From Jacaranda mimosifolia (taxonomy: Eukaryota; Streptophyta; Magnoliopsida; Lamiales; Bignoniaceae), in assembly GCA_018894105.1 (NCBI GenBank), contig CM032128.1:13001001-13065000 (forward strand): a stretch of 64,000 nucleotides of DNA, in the 5' to 3' direction. The notes below the pieces were generated by a model that was given only the letters and a program-made list of their open reading frames with translations, was not told the DNA's origin and made no database searches. Position 1 is the first letter of the stretch. Every line of letters begins with the position of its first letter. Positions 33,780 through 43,765 of the stretch are shown here, in pieces. The translations under genes and the position numbers were made by a program.

Positions 33780-34470
33780 GATGAATCTGTCGAGAGCTAT
33801 TATCCTGCCAACCAGGCACTATACGTCTCAGATTGTTCGGGGTGGGGCGTGTCCATTATTGCCTGGATCTTCTGTAGGATTGCTTCGATCCCCCTTTGAT
33901 TGACCATATAACCCAAGAATTTACCTCCTCGAACCTTGAATGTGCACTTATTGGGGTTGAGTTTCATACCGAATGCCCTCAATATAGAGAAGGTGTGGTC
34001 TAGGTCGATCAGGTGATCCTCGACTTTCACTATTTTTACAACCATGTCATTGACGTACACCTCCATGGATTTTTCGATCTCACTTTTGAACATGAAGTTG
34101 ACTAATCTTTGGTACATTGCCCTCACAATTTTGACTCCAAAGGCCATGACTAAGAAACAACAAACTCCATTGGGGATGATGAAAGAAGTCTTGTCCCTCT
34201 CCTCGGGTGCTATGAATATTTGATAGTGGCCTTGAAAAGCATCCATCATGCTTAGTAATTCGCAACCAGTTGTAGAATCTACTAGTAAATCTATGCGAGG
34301 CAAGGGGAAAGGATCCTTAGGGCAAGCTTTATTCAAATCAGTGAAATTATTACACAAGTGCCATTTTCCCTCATTCTTAGGGGCAAGTACAACATTACAT
34401 AGCTAAGAGGGGTACTGAACTTCTACAATATATCTTGCCTCTAGTAGCTTGTTGATCTATTCTTAGATGA
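33780..34470 (-). pseudogene. Gypsy-1 reverse transcriptase
   Basis: The frame 33800-34357 gives NFTDLNKACPKDPFPLPRID, LLSMMDAFQGHYQIFIAPEE, then VCCFLVMAFGV and YQRLVNFMF. The active site reads VYVNDMVVK, where one Asp of the canonical YVDD is Asn, so polymerase activity should be lost. It continues with MKLNPNKCTFKVRGGKFLGY. Upstream sequence to about 34470 encodes the VVLAPKNEGKWHLC lead-in. The stretch 34471-35052 is the protease-RT linker, without further motifs. Confidence 0.9.
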
Positions 34471-35052
34471 TTTGGGACCTCTCAATATTGAAGGTTCTTG
34501 TTTTCTCCCTAGCTAGTTTGTAGGAAGGGTCCACGTTGAGACGATGAACAATAACACTCGGTTCAATTCCTTGGAGGAGGTCGAAAGATTTCTATGTGAA
34601 CACATCGATGTTTCTTCAAAGGAAATCAACCATGAGGCATTCCAGATGGTCGCCCACATTACTTCCGACCCGAGTGGTCTTACCGAGGTTTCCAAGCTCT
34701 AGCTTTATTATTTTGAACTCCCCAACGAGCTCAACCCGGGTGTCTTCCAGCTTCCTCTTCTTAGATAAAGGTTCTTCATCGGGTTTAGCTATAGGGGCAC
34801 CCCCGAGGGCTTCAGCTGAGGTTGCATCTTCTATTCATTAGACTCAACAAAAATGGTATAGCAGCGCCATGCTTCTTTAATATTGCACAAAAGCTCTCAT
34901 GCTCTTGCTGGGGTTGGGAATTTGTTCTTCATCTGGTAGGTCGAGACGATGGCCCTGAAGTCATTTAGGGCAGGTCGACTGATGATGATATTGTAGGTGA
35001 ATGGAGTGTCGACTACCAAGTAGTTTATCATCAAGGTTCTGCTACGAGGGCC

Positions 35053-35388
35053 CTATCTAAATGATGTGGATAGGTTAATAGACCCATCTGGGATGATCTC
35101 TAATCCCCTAAAACTGACCAGCGGGGTGTAGACCAGCTCAAATTTCAATTGTCCCAAATTCATTATGTTTAGGGTGGACAAAAATATGATGTTCGCAGAG
35201 CTGCCATTATCAACCAAGATTTTTCTCACTTCAAAATTGGCTATTTCAAGCGTTACCACCATGGGGCAGTCTGTCTTGCGATCTACTCCTCTGCTATCTA
35301 GGTGGTCGAGGTTAGACTCAGTGAAGGAGATTGGTTCTGTGCTGGTTGAGAGATGGAAGACCGTTTCAACCTTGGCTGATTTGGTCAA
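35053..35388 (-). pseudogene. Gypsy-1 aspartic protease
   Basis: The 111-codon frame contains VRKILVDNGSSANIIFLSTL, the D-N-G-S-S-A active-site form of Tat-lineage retropepsins, after a PMVVTLEIANFEVRK beta-strand region. It ends in a LVSFRGLEIIPDGSINL flap-like segment. Stops separate it from gag upstream and RT downstream. The catalytic Asp is present. Confidence 0.85.
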
Positions 35389-35459
35389 TTCTAGTTACCT
35401 TTGAGTCTACTTCCTGGCGAACTTTGAGTCCCCCCCAGTGGGACCTCCTGCAATTATGT

Positions 35460-37067
35460 CAATGACTCTTTGAATGGGTGGGTGGGGCTCTTGGGCAGGT
35501 TTCTTTCCTTCGCCTTCTCTTCTCGGGCTAGCCGACCTTTCTCTACGGGGATTCTAGTCGATTTTGCCCTCTTCGTGTCTGGCATGCTCGACGACGTATT
35601 TTTTCATATGGCCCTACCTGATCAGTCTCTCAATCTCATCATGCAAATTGAAACAATCTTTTCGTGTTGTGCCCCATTTTGCTTACGGAAATGACAGTAT
35701 TTCTTTGACTTCTTCATAGCTTCTGTTTTGGTCAGCTTCCTGGGTCTTTTGATAAGGTTATCGTGTTGGATAGCAAACAATATCTCTTTCCTTGGGAGAT
35801 TAAGCGGGGTATAATCATAGAAGCGTTTTATGGGGGATCGACGACCCTCCCTATACTGGCAGTCGTCTTTCTCCTTATTCTTCTTCTTATCGACCTCGGG
35901 ATTACCATATTTTAGTCTATTCAGCTCCTCCTGAGTCATGTACCTCTCTGCGAGGTAGAGGAGCTCCTCCATCGACGGGGGTTATTCGTGCACCAACACA
36001 TTAGCATATTCCTTATGTCTGAGGCCTAAGAACAACACGTCAATCATGAACTCAATCCGAGGGCTATCAATCTTCAGCACCTCCCTGTTAAACTTGGTAA
36101 AAAAGTCTCAGAGGGATTCTCCTTTGTTCTGTTTCACTATTTGTAAGTGGGTATATGGGAGCTTTGCCTTCCTCCTGCTTGCAAATTTGTGTAAAAACTT
36201 GTCGCACAAATGGTCGTATGAGTATATCGACGCCGGTTCTAGCTTAACAAACCAATCAAGCGCTATCCTCTGAAAGGTGGTTACCAACATCTTGGCGTGG
36301 ATGTAATCGCTGTGTCCGTGCAACTGCATTATGTACTCGAGCTGCATCAAATGTTCATTTGGGTTGACGAACCATCATATTGGGGCAGGCCTGTCAGGAT
36401 TTTGGCATCGACAGCAACGTGCTCATTGATAATCTCCTAGACGAAAGGTGAGTCTCTCTCTCTTCGGAACCTCGATAGTCCCTCTTGATAGTGATTTTTC
36501 TCTGTGTTCCTCCTCGAGATCTCTTATAATTACCTGTTCACCTATTAGACCTGGTGGGACACTTCCTCTATTTCTCCCTATCAACTTGGGATGCGTTTCC
36601 ATTCGGGTAGGGTCTCGATCGCTTGACCCTATCGCTCTATGAGGCCCAAATAGTCGAACGTCGTGATCAACTGAACCTGCAACCTCCACGCAAGGCAGGG
36701 GTTGGGTCACTTCCCTTGGAAAATGGCCTGGGCTTACTTCACGCCTCGAGGGAGGCCTTCTAAACTCTGGTCGGTCTTGATTCTCTTTGGGTGGTCTATC
36801 CTCCGTGGCCACGGGCTGCGGAGTTACGTTGGCCGCTGGCTCTGGTTGCACAGTATGTCGATTCAAAGCTGCAGAAAGTTGAGTAGAAATCTGGGCCGAT
36901 ATTTGCTTGCTGATGAGCTGCATCAATTGGGGCATGGTCAGGGTGACCACCTGCTCTGGTTGGGTGCTCAACCTTGGCGTACTATGTTCTTACTAAGGTC
37001 AAGGAAGGGGAGAGCTAGACCTCCTGTTTTCTTCTCTTTTCGAGTGGGCTCGCCTGGTTTTAACCAT
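35460..37067 (-). pseudogene. Gypsy-1 gag
   Basis: A plausible start is the ATG at 37067 (MVKTRRAHSKREENRRSS), soon stopped. A Pro/Arg/Glu-rich N-terminal region follows (36423-36971). The Retrotrans_gag core is at 36108-36350, with AKMLVTTFQRIALDWFVKLE and then SYDHLCDKFLHKFASRRKAK. The C-terminal part (35622-35972) has EELLYLAERYMTQEE and a cysteine/histidine-containing KYCHFRKQNG segment in place of a zinc knuckle. At least three breaks divide the frame. Confidence 0.85.
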
Positions 37068-37084
37068 TTTCGATTGCGGACTCG

Positions 37085-37105
37085 AGTTTCCCATAGACGA
37101 CGCCA
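37085..37105 (-). other. Gypsy-1 primer-binding site
   Basis: The minus strand reads TGGCGTCGTCTATGGGAAAC two bases after the 5' LTR. This resembles the TGGCGCCGTCTGTGGGAA-type site of Tat-lineage elements with two differences. The matching tRNA was not determined. Confidence 0.8.
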
Positions 37106-37107
37106 AA

Positions 37108-37857
37108 TGATGAGGGTGAAATCCGCTTGTAACTGGATTAGATAATGGATTGGAAGGGTTCGACCTATCTGGTCGATCTATGAATTTAATTAGGCTGAGT
37201 CCTACAATCACAAGCAAGCGTCTGCAACGCTCAAGTTAGCATGGGCTCGACTAGATATGATGAGCAGCAGAGTGAAGGCTTTGTATATAAAATGGTATAC
37301 CTTTTGTGAGGCTGGAGGGGAGGTATTTATAGCGTTCTCCCAGTGGGGATTTTTCTGAGATGCCTTTGACATGTAGGAAGGATCTTTGTCCTGCCATGAG
37401 GGGCATTAGGTCATCTCCTATTCCTACATCATATTCCTACACTATTCCTGGTGGCTGCAATTCCAGGTTTCATGGATAAAATAGTACACTATAGACGCGC
37501 CTCCTGCTTAGGACGACATGCGCCATTTATGCAGAGGCATGCTGCCTGTCAGGGCATTAAATGCGGCAGAGTTGACTCTGCGCTGAGTCGACCTCCATGG
37601 TCGATGACAAGATCAACCTTACGATGGGTTGGCATGTGGCGTAAGAGGTGGCCGAGCGCCGTGGTCGAGGGATCGACCAGTGGTCTTGTCTATGATCCAG
37701 TCGAATATCCACCCACCAGAGTATGACAGGTCGATCTGTCTGGTCGATTTGGGTCACCTAAAGTCGGTATAATTGGGCCCTAAGAATAGGATAGGCCTGA
37801 TGCTACATCCTTAAGTCTGTGGTCTTTGGGCCGAGCCCATTGGGCTATCCCATATCA
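37108..37857 (-). mobile_element. Gypsy-1 5' LTR (750 bp)
   Basis: It is paired with 25966-26761, with ends TGATGAGGG and CATATCA and followed by the AATAC target duplication. In the element's sense this LTR precedes the primer site and gag, so it would contain the promoter. Confidence 0.92.
37324..37331 (-). promoter_or_regulatory. TATA box in gypsy-1 5' LTR
   Basis: The minus strand reads CGCTATAAATACCTCCCC, a near-ideal plant TATA box. The same box is conserved in the 3' LTR (GGCTATAAATACC). It would drive transcription leftward through gag-pol. No initiation site can be fixed from sequence alone. Confidence 0.65.
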
Positions 37858-37862
37858 AATAC

Positions 37863-38499
37863 CTTATTTTCTATTAATGTAAAATTGACAAATAAGTTTT
37901 TATAAGTACTTTGATTAATGATACTCAAGTTTTGCTACAAATGTAGAATTAGTATATAATAAATACACTCCATCTAATCCTCTATCTAAATGTTTAATTT
38001 ATAATGATGTGCTAGTACCTTTTCAAACTCTAATTTAATTTTAACTATTCATTTAAGTTTCCATGCTATAGTCATTTGACTGAATAAATCAGTCCAGTAT
38101 TATAATAAATTTTCAAACTTAATTAATTAATAATAAATGTATAGATATCCATAATTTAGTAATAACAACCCGGATTATGTTCACTTTGATATGAAGTGAT
38201 AGATCTAAAAAAAATCTGTAAGACGAGATTTTAAATCTAATTTAATTTTCAGAAGTTGAGATTAAGAAAATAATAGAAATGATAAGCTAATTTCCAAAAA
38301 GGTTCAAAATGATACTTATCGAGTGCTCCATCTAGAATTCTTTATATCGATGTATACACTTTTTAAACTCTAACGTAAATTCATGTATCTATTGATTTTT
38401 TATTCTTTTGACTGAGCAAATTCTTAATTATTTTGATAATAAAAATGTAAAAATATTGAATTATAATGAAGAACCATGTAAACCACATATATATATATA
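37863..38499. other. AT-rich spacer, nothing recognised
   Basis: The stretch is about 70-75% A/T with short A and T runs and a (TA)n tract at its right end. No open frame or repeat unit stands out. Confidence 0.6.
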
Positions 38500-39152
38500 T
38501 AGAGATGGCAATGGGTCCGAGTAAATCGGAGATCCGGCCCAGACCCTTCCCGGATGGGGCTGGCTCGGGGTGAGATAAACGAGTTTCGGGGCAGGTACTG
38601 GGTTCTGATTTTAAAGACCCACCCGAGTCCAGGGTGGGTTACGGGTTTAGGTGAACCCATCTCGTATAATACTAATTATATTAAATATATATAAAAATTT
38701 GATATATGGACTAATCAATTTATGAATTTTGCATGTTTGTATTTTGTGAGTTGCAAAATTTTGATTATCTAACTATCTTTATCATCTTTTTGCTGAAATA
38801 ATTCCAATTTATATATGTCAAAAGAAGGCATATTATATATTGGTTCATGATAAGATTTATGTATTAGTCTAGTAAATCAATGCATTATCTATAATATAGA
38901 ATGGAAGAAATTGTGTTAAAGTTGAAATAAAAAATTATTGGTACTTAATGCTTGGCTTGAAAGTTGCAAAATTTGTACACTCAAGTGATGGGGAAAAAAA
39001 AAGAAAAAAAAGAAAAAAAAAATGGGTTAGGCAGGTCCAACTCGTGGGGTTCGGGGCCAAAGAAAAGGAAGGGCAGGGTAGATTTCAGATCTCTCAAATG
39101 CCATGCAGGCCAAGTCCCGAATCGCCCCAAACCCACCCCAGTGCCATCACTA
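38500..39152. mobile_element. hAT-like element (653 bp)
   Basis: The left end is TAGAGATGGCAATGGG and the reverse complement of the right end is TAGTGATGGCACTGGG, with 14 of 16 positions matching. The sub-terminal regions on both sides are rich in GGGTTT, CGGGT and CCCGAGTC words, while the middle is AT-rich. Flanks TATATATA and CATACATA give only a 6/8 target-duplication match within low-complexity sequence. No coding capacity is seen; open frames at 38948-39253 are A-rich artefacts. Confidence 0.7.
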
Positions 39153-39341
39153 CATACATATGTGTGTATCCAACAAACAAAATTAGAAACTAAAGTACAA
39201 GTAGATAGGAAACGAAAGTTCTGAAAATAAAAAATTGTGCAATGGGATTTCAAATTAAAAATTAAAATTTGAGATTTAAGAAAAAGCGTAGACTAGAGTA
39301 ATTCCAATGTCCACTTTTATTGGAGTTTGTTAAAAATTTAC

Positions 39342-39858
39342 GGCTATGTTTGGTTATATTTTGCTAAAATAAATTTGTTTTGGCAAAATGTAACCACACA
39401 TATGTATCACTTTTTTGACAAAACAATACATATTAATTTTTAAAATATCCCTTCAAATCAATTAGTTTATTACCAAAAATTTCATATACATACATATACA
39501 TATTATAATATTTTATCATTATTTTTATAATTAAAATATTATATACAATCATCAAATATACATATTATATATTTTATTATTATTTTTACAATAAAAAATA
39601 TTATTTAATTTCATTTTCACCCTCTTAACAATTCAACAAAAAAGCATTAATTTAATTGTTACAGTAAAAATTGTCTCATCCTAAAACATAAACAAATATA
39701 CCAAAAGTCCTTAGAACAATTTTCTAACTATTCCCAAAATATAAATAAGTATACATCACATTTCTCAACACAAATTTCACATTATCCAACCTCACTCCCA
39801 AAACTCATCCTCCCAAAATATATAATCCAAAACATACAATTTATATCTAAACATTGCC
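39342..39858. mobile_element. Tourist-like MITE (517 bp)
   Basis: The left end reads GGCTATGTTTGGTTATATTTTG and the reverse complement of the right end reads GGCAATGTTTAGATATAAATTG. TAC flanks both ends (39339-39341 and 39859-39861), consistent with a 3-bp target duplication. The GTTTGGTT-containing terminus is typical of PIF/Harbinger-related MITEs. The interior is AT-rich and non-coding. Confidence 0.6.
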
Positions 39859-39861
39859 TAC

Positions 39862-40331
39862 AGTTTTGTGTCCGAAAATTGAACACGACTTTTATGGGAC
39901 GATGTACCATTCTTTTTCTTTCTTTTTTTCTGTTTGGGGAATCTAAAACAGTGAGATTTTGGCTGAGTTGATCAAAATTAACTATCGCTTTCTATCCCAT
40001 GTCTATTTCCTTTGTATGGTCGCCCTCTGAAGAGATCAAATTATTTTCAGATGACATGTTTAGAGAATAATTATAAAAAGGAGCAAAACAAACATAGTAT
40101 CTAACTTAAAAGTCGAAAATATTCTTGCAAAATGTTCTTGTCAAATTATTATTATTTTTTTTTTAAATCAAGTTGAATGTAAATCGATGTTTGTTTTTGT
40201 CTATATTAAAAAAAAATAGTGAAAAAATAATAAGTGATAATTTAAAAGTTGATACTAATTATATATATATATATAATGATGAAAATTTTATTTTGTTACC
40301 TTAATGAATTTTAGAAATTTAATAGAGACAA
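39862..40331. other. AT-rich spacer
   Basis: No gene is seen. The first ~130 bases are similar to 25265-25395. A (TA)n tract is present near 40260-40275. Confidence 0.55.
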
Positions 40332-40341
40332 GCTAGAAATT

Positions 40342-41572
40342 TAGGGGTGTCAATTTGTGTGGGTTCGGGTTGGGTTGAAGTAGGAGTATAACATTAATTT
40401 CATTAATCCTAACACAATCCAACCGATGACAACTTGAAAATGCTCAGCCCTAAGTCAACCTGAATCATATCAGGTCAGATTCGAGTCGACCTAATCTTTA
40501 TTTGGTCAACTCGCAAACTCAAATCCACCCAATCTAACTTGCCAATATGATTTAAAATAACTATTTCAAACATTTGTTTTAATTTTTAGAATTTTTTTGG
40601 CATTTTTATTTTTTAATGTTATCTATTTTTAATTATTAATAAATTAAAATAGGAGTAAGGAATTCTCATCATAAATCCATGCAGCTTTCTAAAAAAAATT
40701 TAACTGAACCACATAATATATTGATTTTAGGACTTTTTGTTCTTTTCATTTTGTAGTATCTATCCGCATTATAAAAATATTGAAATCACAAAGTAACTTA
40801 TTTTTAAAAATAGCATACTTTTTCAAGTTTTATTCACCCACTCTCTTTAATTTTTGTATTTTTTGTATAAATCAAATTGTCTCTTGTAACTTCTTAAAAT
40901 GTTATTATTTCTTTACTTTATATTGATTCAATCAAGCAGCACACAAATCAATAAAAATATATTATCAAACAAATAAGTACATAAGTATTTTAATTGGACA
41001 CATAATTTATCATAAAAACTTGCTTGAGTCTTTTGAATTTTTTATAACCTCTCAATAGAAAGAATTCTTGTGATCTATTTATATATACAAAATCTTGCAT
41101 TGCATAAGCGCTAAGAAAAATTTGGAGGACAATTCAGTAGTCAAAGCAGTGTTTTGTCAACTCTTTACAGAATAACTTTCATGTTCACTTGGATACCAAA
41201 AAGTAACTATTAGAAGCAGTATAAAATTATGATCATCCATCATATATATTTGCAAAAATAAATAAGATTGAAAAATACCAAAGTAGTAATTTTGATTTTG
41301 CTAAAGTTCAAAATTTCAAGTTTTATTTTGTTATTTTATATTTTTACTCCTAAAAAATTGAAATTTTATTTGTTTAATTTAAGTTGGGTCGAGTTGGTTT
41401 AGGTGGGTTCGGGTTGTCGTGTGACCCAAAATCAAATTTCAAGTTGTTCGTGTAACCTGAAATTCAACTCAACCCAACTCATTTTCTTTGAGTTCTTATT
41501 TGTGTCGACTTTATTACACCCGAACCCAAAATAGGTCGAGTTATCGTGTCGTATTGAAAATTGTCACCCCTA
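40342..41572. mobile_element. hAT-like element (1231 bp)
   Basis: The ends are TAGGGGTGTCAATTT and, reverse-complemented, TAGGGGTGACAATTT (14 of 15). GCTAGAA is repeated directly outside both ends (40332-40338 and 41573-41579), consistent with a slightly eroded 8-bp target duplication. Sub-terminal GGGTTCGGGT, GGGTTGAG and CAACCCGA-type words are dense within ~250 bases of each end. The central ~700 bases are AT-rich without coding signature. Confidence 0.85.
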
Positions 41573-41649
41573 GCTAGAATAGTATTTAAGCTATCACCAT
41601 TGAGAAATGGTAATAACTTAGTGATAAATAAAAATCATATTATAAATTA

Positions 41650-42767
41650 GGGTAAAATCCAATTTACTCCCTTGTACTCAAACTTCGTCTCACTTTACCC
41701 CCATACTTTTAATTGCTTCACTTTGCCTCCTTGTACTCTTAATTTTACTTCATTTACTTTAACACCATTAAAGCCTCTTCAATTTTTGTTAGCAAACCAA
41801 GCAAAAATGGTTAGATCATCACATTTTATATTAATATACGTAAAAAGCCTATACCTCAATATTTTTTTGCCAATCTCTCCTAGCTACACTTCTCTTATCT
41901 AAATACACAAATTTTATACAAAATAATATTAAAATTAAATTACAAGATCCAAGCTCAATGCTGAAAGATGAAACCTGGATATCACTATTGACTGCACTAC
42001 AAATATATTGGTTGGATTTTGAAGTTATCTCATTATTATTTATCATATGATAATTTGTGTGATTTTTTATCATTGTGGTGTTGTTTGGCTAGCATAATAT
42101 ATAAACCCATGGGTGGTGACAGGTTAATTTATTATTGGAATTATACATATAAACAAGAACTTTGGATATTCATATAGGTTTGAGTATTTATTATCACTCC
42201 AACCAAATGAACAATAAGGTGGGATAAAAATATTGTATCCTACCTTATTGTCCCAACCAAACTAGCCCTAATAGTACAGCTCTAGAAGAAATAATGATTT
42301 CCATTAAAGAAAACTCAATTAATAATATGCAGACCACATTTTTTCTCCATAGAATTGTTTTAATAACTCTATTTTATTACCTAATGCATCCCTCTATGAA
42401 ATCATCAAAAATAAAAATTGCCTTTAGCACAAAGTAGCAACAAAACTATGTGTAAGTGAGATTCCACATGGGCATTTGAAGTCAGTCTTTAAGAAACGCG
42501 TTTCCATTATATGTCTTTGGTGATTTTATATTTCTAAGTTTTCAAATATAAATTTTTCTTTTTTATGGAGAAGATGGGTTTTATTTGTTAAATGAACAAT
42601 TAAAAATTATGGGCAACTTCCTCTTTTAAAAAGAAAAGTTAATGGTGTTAAGTAGGTGAAGAAAATTTAATGGAATTGAATCAAGGAGGTAAAGTGATGC
42701 AATTAAAAGTACAACGGGTAAATTGAGACAAAAATTGAGTACAAGGGGGGTAAAGTTAATTTTACCC
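41650..42767. mobile_element. Mutator-like element (1118 bp), perfect 9-bp target duplication
   Basis: The left end begins GGGTAAAATCCAATTTACTC and the right end, reverse-complemented, begins GGGTAAAATTAACTTTACCC. The similarity runs for about 100 bases, including CTTGTACTCAA, TTGTCTCA(A/C)TTTACC, ACTTTTAATTGC and TCACTTT(A/G)CCTCC. TATAAATTA flanks both sides (41641-41649 and 42768-42776). Long TIRs plus a 9-bp duplication are the Mutator hallmark. No transposase is seen, so it is non-autonomous. It carries a MITE (42075-42267). Confidence 0.9.
42075..42267. mobile_element. Tourist-like MITE nested in the Mutator-like element
   Basis: The left end GTGGTGTTGTTTGGCTAGCA and the reverse complement of the right end, GGGCTAGTTTGGTTGGGACA, share GTTTGG(C/T)T and a following AATA. 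Inner segments contain complementary AATAAGGT(G/A)GGATA words, giving a hairpin-forming element of about 190 bp. The target duplication is unclear. Confidence 0.5.
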
Positions 42768-42776
42768 TATAAATTA

Positions 42777-43483
42777 TACTAACAATTTTTGTTACACTAG
42801 ATTGTTACTATCAGTGTATTACTAATTGTCAATGGTGACAATTTAAAGATTTATTACTTAAAATATAATAAAATAAAAAATTATTATCACTTAAAATATT
42901 TTCTTAATGATAGAATAAAAGTTATTATCATTCAATAGATGTCAATTGTCATTTATATTTTTTTTACTAATATTATATTTTTTATAGTGTATATAGGCCA
43001 TGAGCTTGAATTTGAGTTTTAGCTCAAACAGATTGATGGTATATGAGTCACAATAGAGCTACCTAGTTTTTAGATGAGCTTGAAGTTAAATTTAAATCAC
43101 AAACTCGGTGAGATTAACTTAGATCTTTTAAAATGAGTGCGACTTACGCCTATTTGAAAATCTTTTAAAATCTAAATTTGAGGTTGATTCATTTGTACCC
43201 CTATTTTCTTGCTCCATTACAATTAAACATGATTCTTGGAAAATCAAAATTTTCAAATTTAGTTTGAGTGCATTAAATTATAAGTTGGTTAAACTATTAA
43301 AAAAATAACTATGTAGTTGTTGAATTCAATTCACTATGACCATGGGTCAAAAAACCTTGTCAAAAAACCTTATTCATGCTTTAATAAGCATTTGCAATGT
43401 TTCACAAAACGATTTTGGATTCAAAAATTATATGCGTTTAAACTTCTATTTTAAAATCAGATTTGGTGCCACAAGATATATGG
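42777..43483. other. AT-rich spacer, possible eroded CACTA-type end at 42989
   Basis: Reading the minus strand from 42989 gives CACTATAAAAAATATAATAT, which is CACTA-like but unsupported by a partner end. The rest has no gene or recognised repeat. Gypsy-2 begins at 43484. Confidence 0.35.
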
Positions 43484-43765
43484 TGTTGGGTAGCATAACC
43501 CAATTTAATGCAAGCCCAATACAAAATAAGCTCAAGCCCCCAGCCCAACACCACTGGGAGCCATAATTGACCTGTAGTTCAGAGCTCAAGAAAACCTATT
43601 GTTAGACCACTAATTAAATTTTGTCGAGCTGAGATCACCCCACATAGGTATAAAGTGACCATAGAGCATCCCAACATATGTCCTTCAACCTGATAATGGG
43701 TAGGCTTCATTGACTAAGTTGTGGCCAAGACGAGAGACTACAAAAACCAAGCTGGAAGATGCCAT
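43484..43765 (+). mobile_element. Gypsy-2 5' LTR, first part
   Basis: It aligns by eye with the 3' LTR at 63591-63885: CAAGCCCAA, GAGCTGAGA, CCCAACATAT, GACGAGAGACTACAAA and GGAAGATG words occur in the same order. It is interrupted at 43765 by copia-2; the bases GCCAT here match GTCAT at 55240-55244. Confidence 0.88.

Larger units (their letters stand above)
25966..37857 (-). mobile_element. Gypsy-1: near-complete Ty3/gypsy element, Tat lineage
   Basis: Both LTRs begin TGATGAGGGTGAAATCC and end CATATCA. The 5 bases outside are AATAC on both sides (25961-25965 and 37858-37862), a perfect target-site duplication. On the minus strand, a primer-binding site (37085-37105), gag, protease, RT, RNase H, a second RNase H and integrase follow in order, then a tandem array, an antisense ORF and a polypurine tract. 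The dual RNase H and antisense extra ORF place it in the Tat lineage. A 1.2-kb hAT-like element lies inside the integrase. All frames carry stops or frameshifts, so it is defective. Confidence 0.93.

Noticed and set aside
36448..37145. Plus-strand frames of 64 and 147 codons over the gypsy-1 gag
   Set aside because: The minus strand carries the gag sequence with the Retrotrans_gag core next door, so the plus-strand frames are shadows.
42989..43010. CACTATAAAAAATAT read as a CACTA element end
   Set aside because: There is no partner end, no subterminal array of comparable quality and no target duplication, so it was kept only as a remark.
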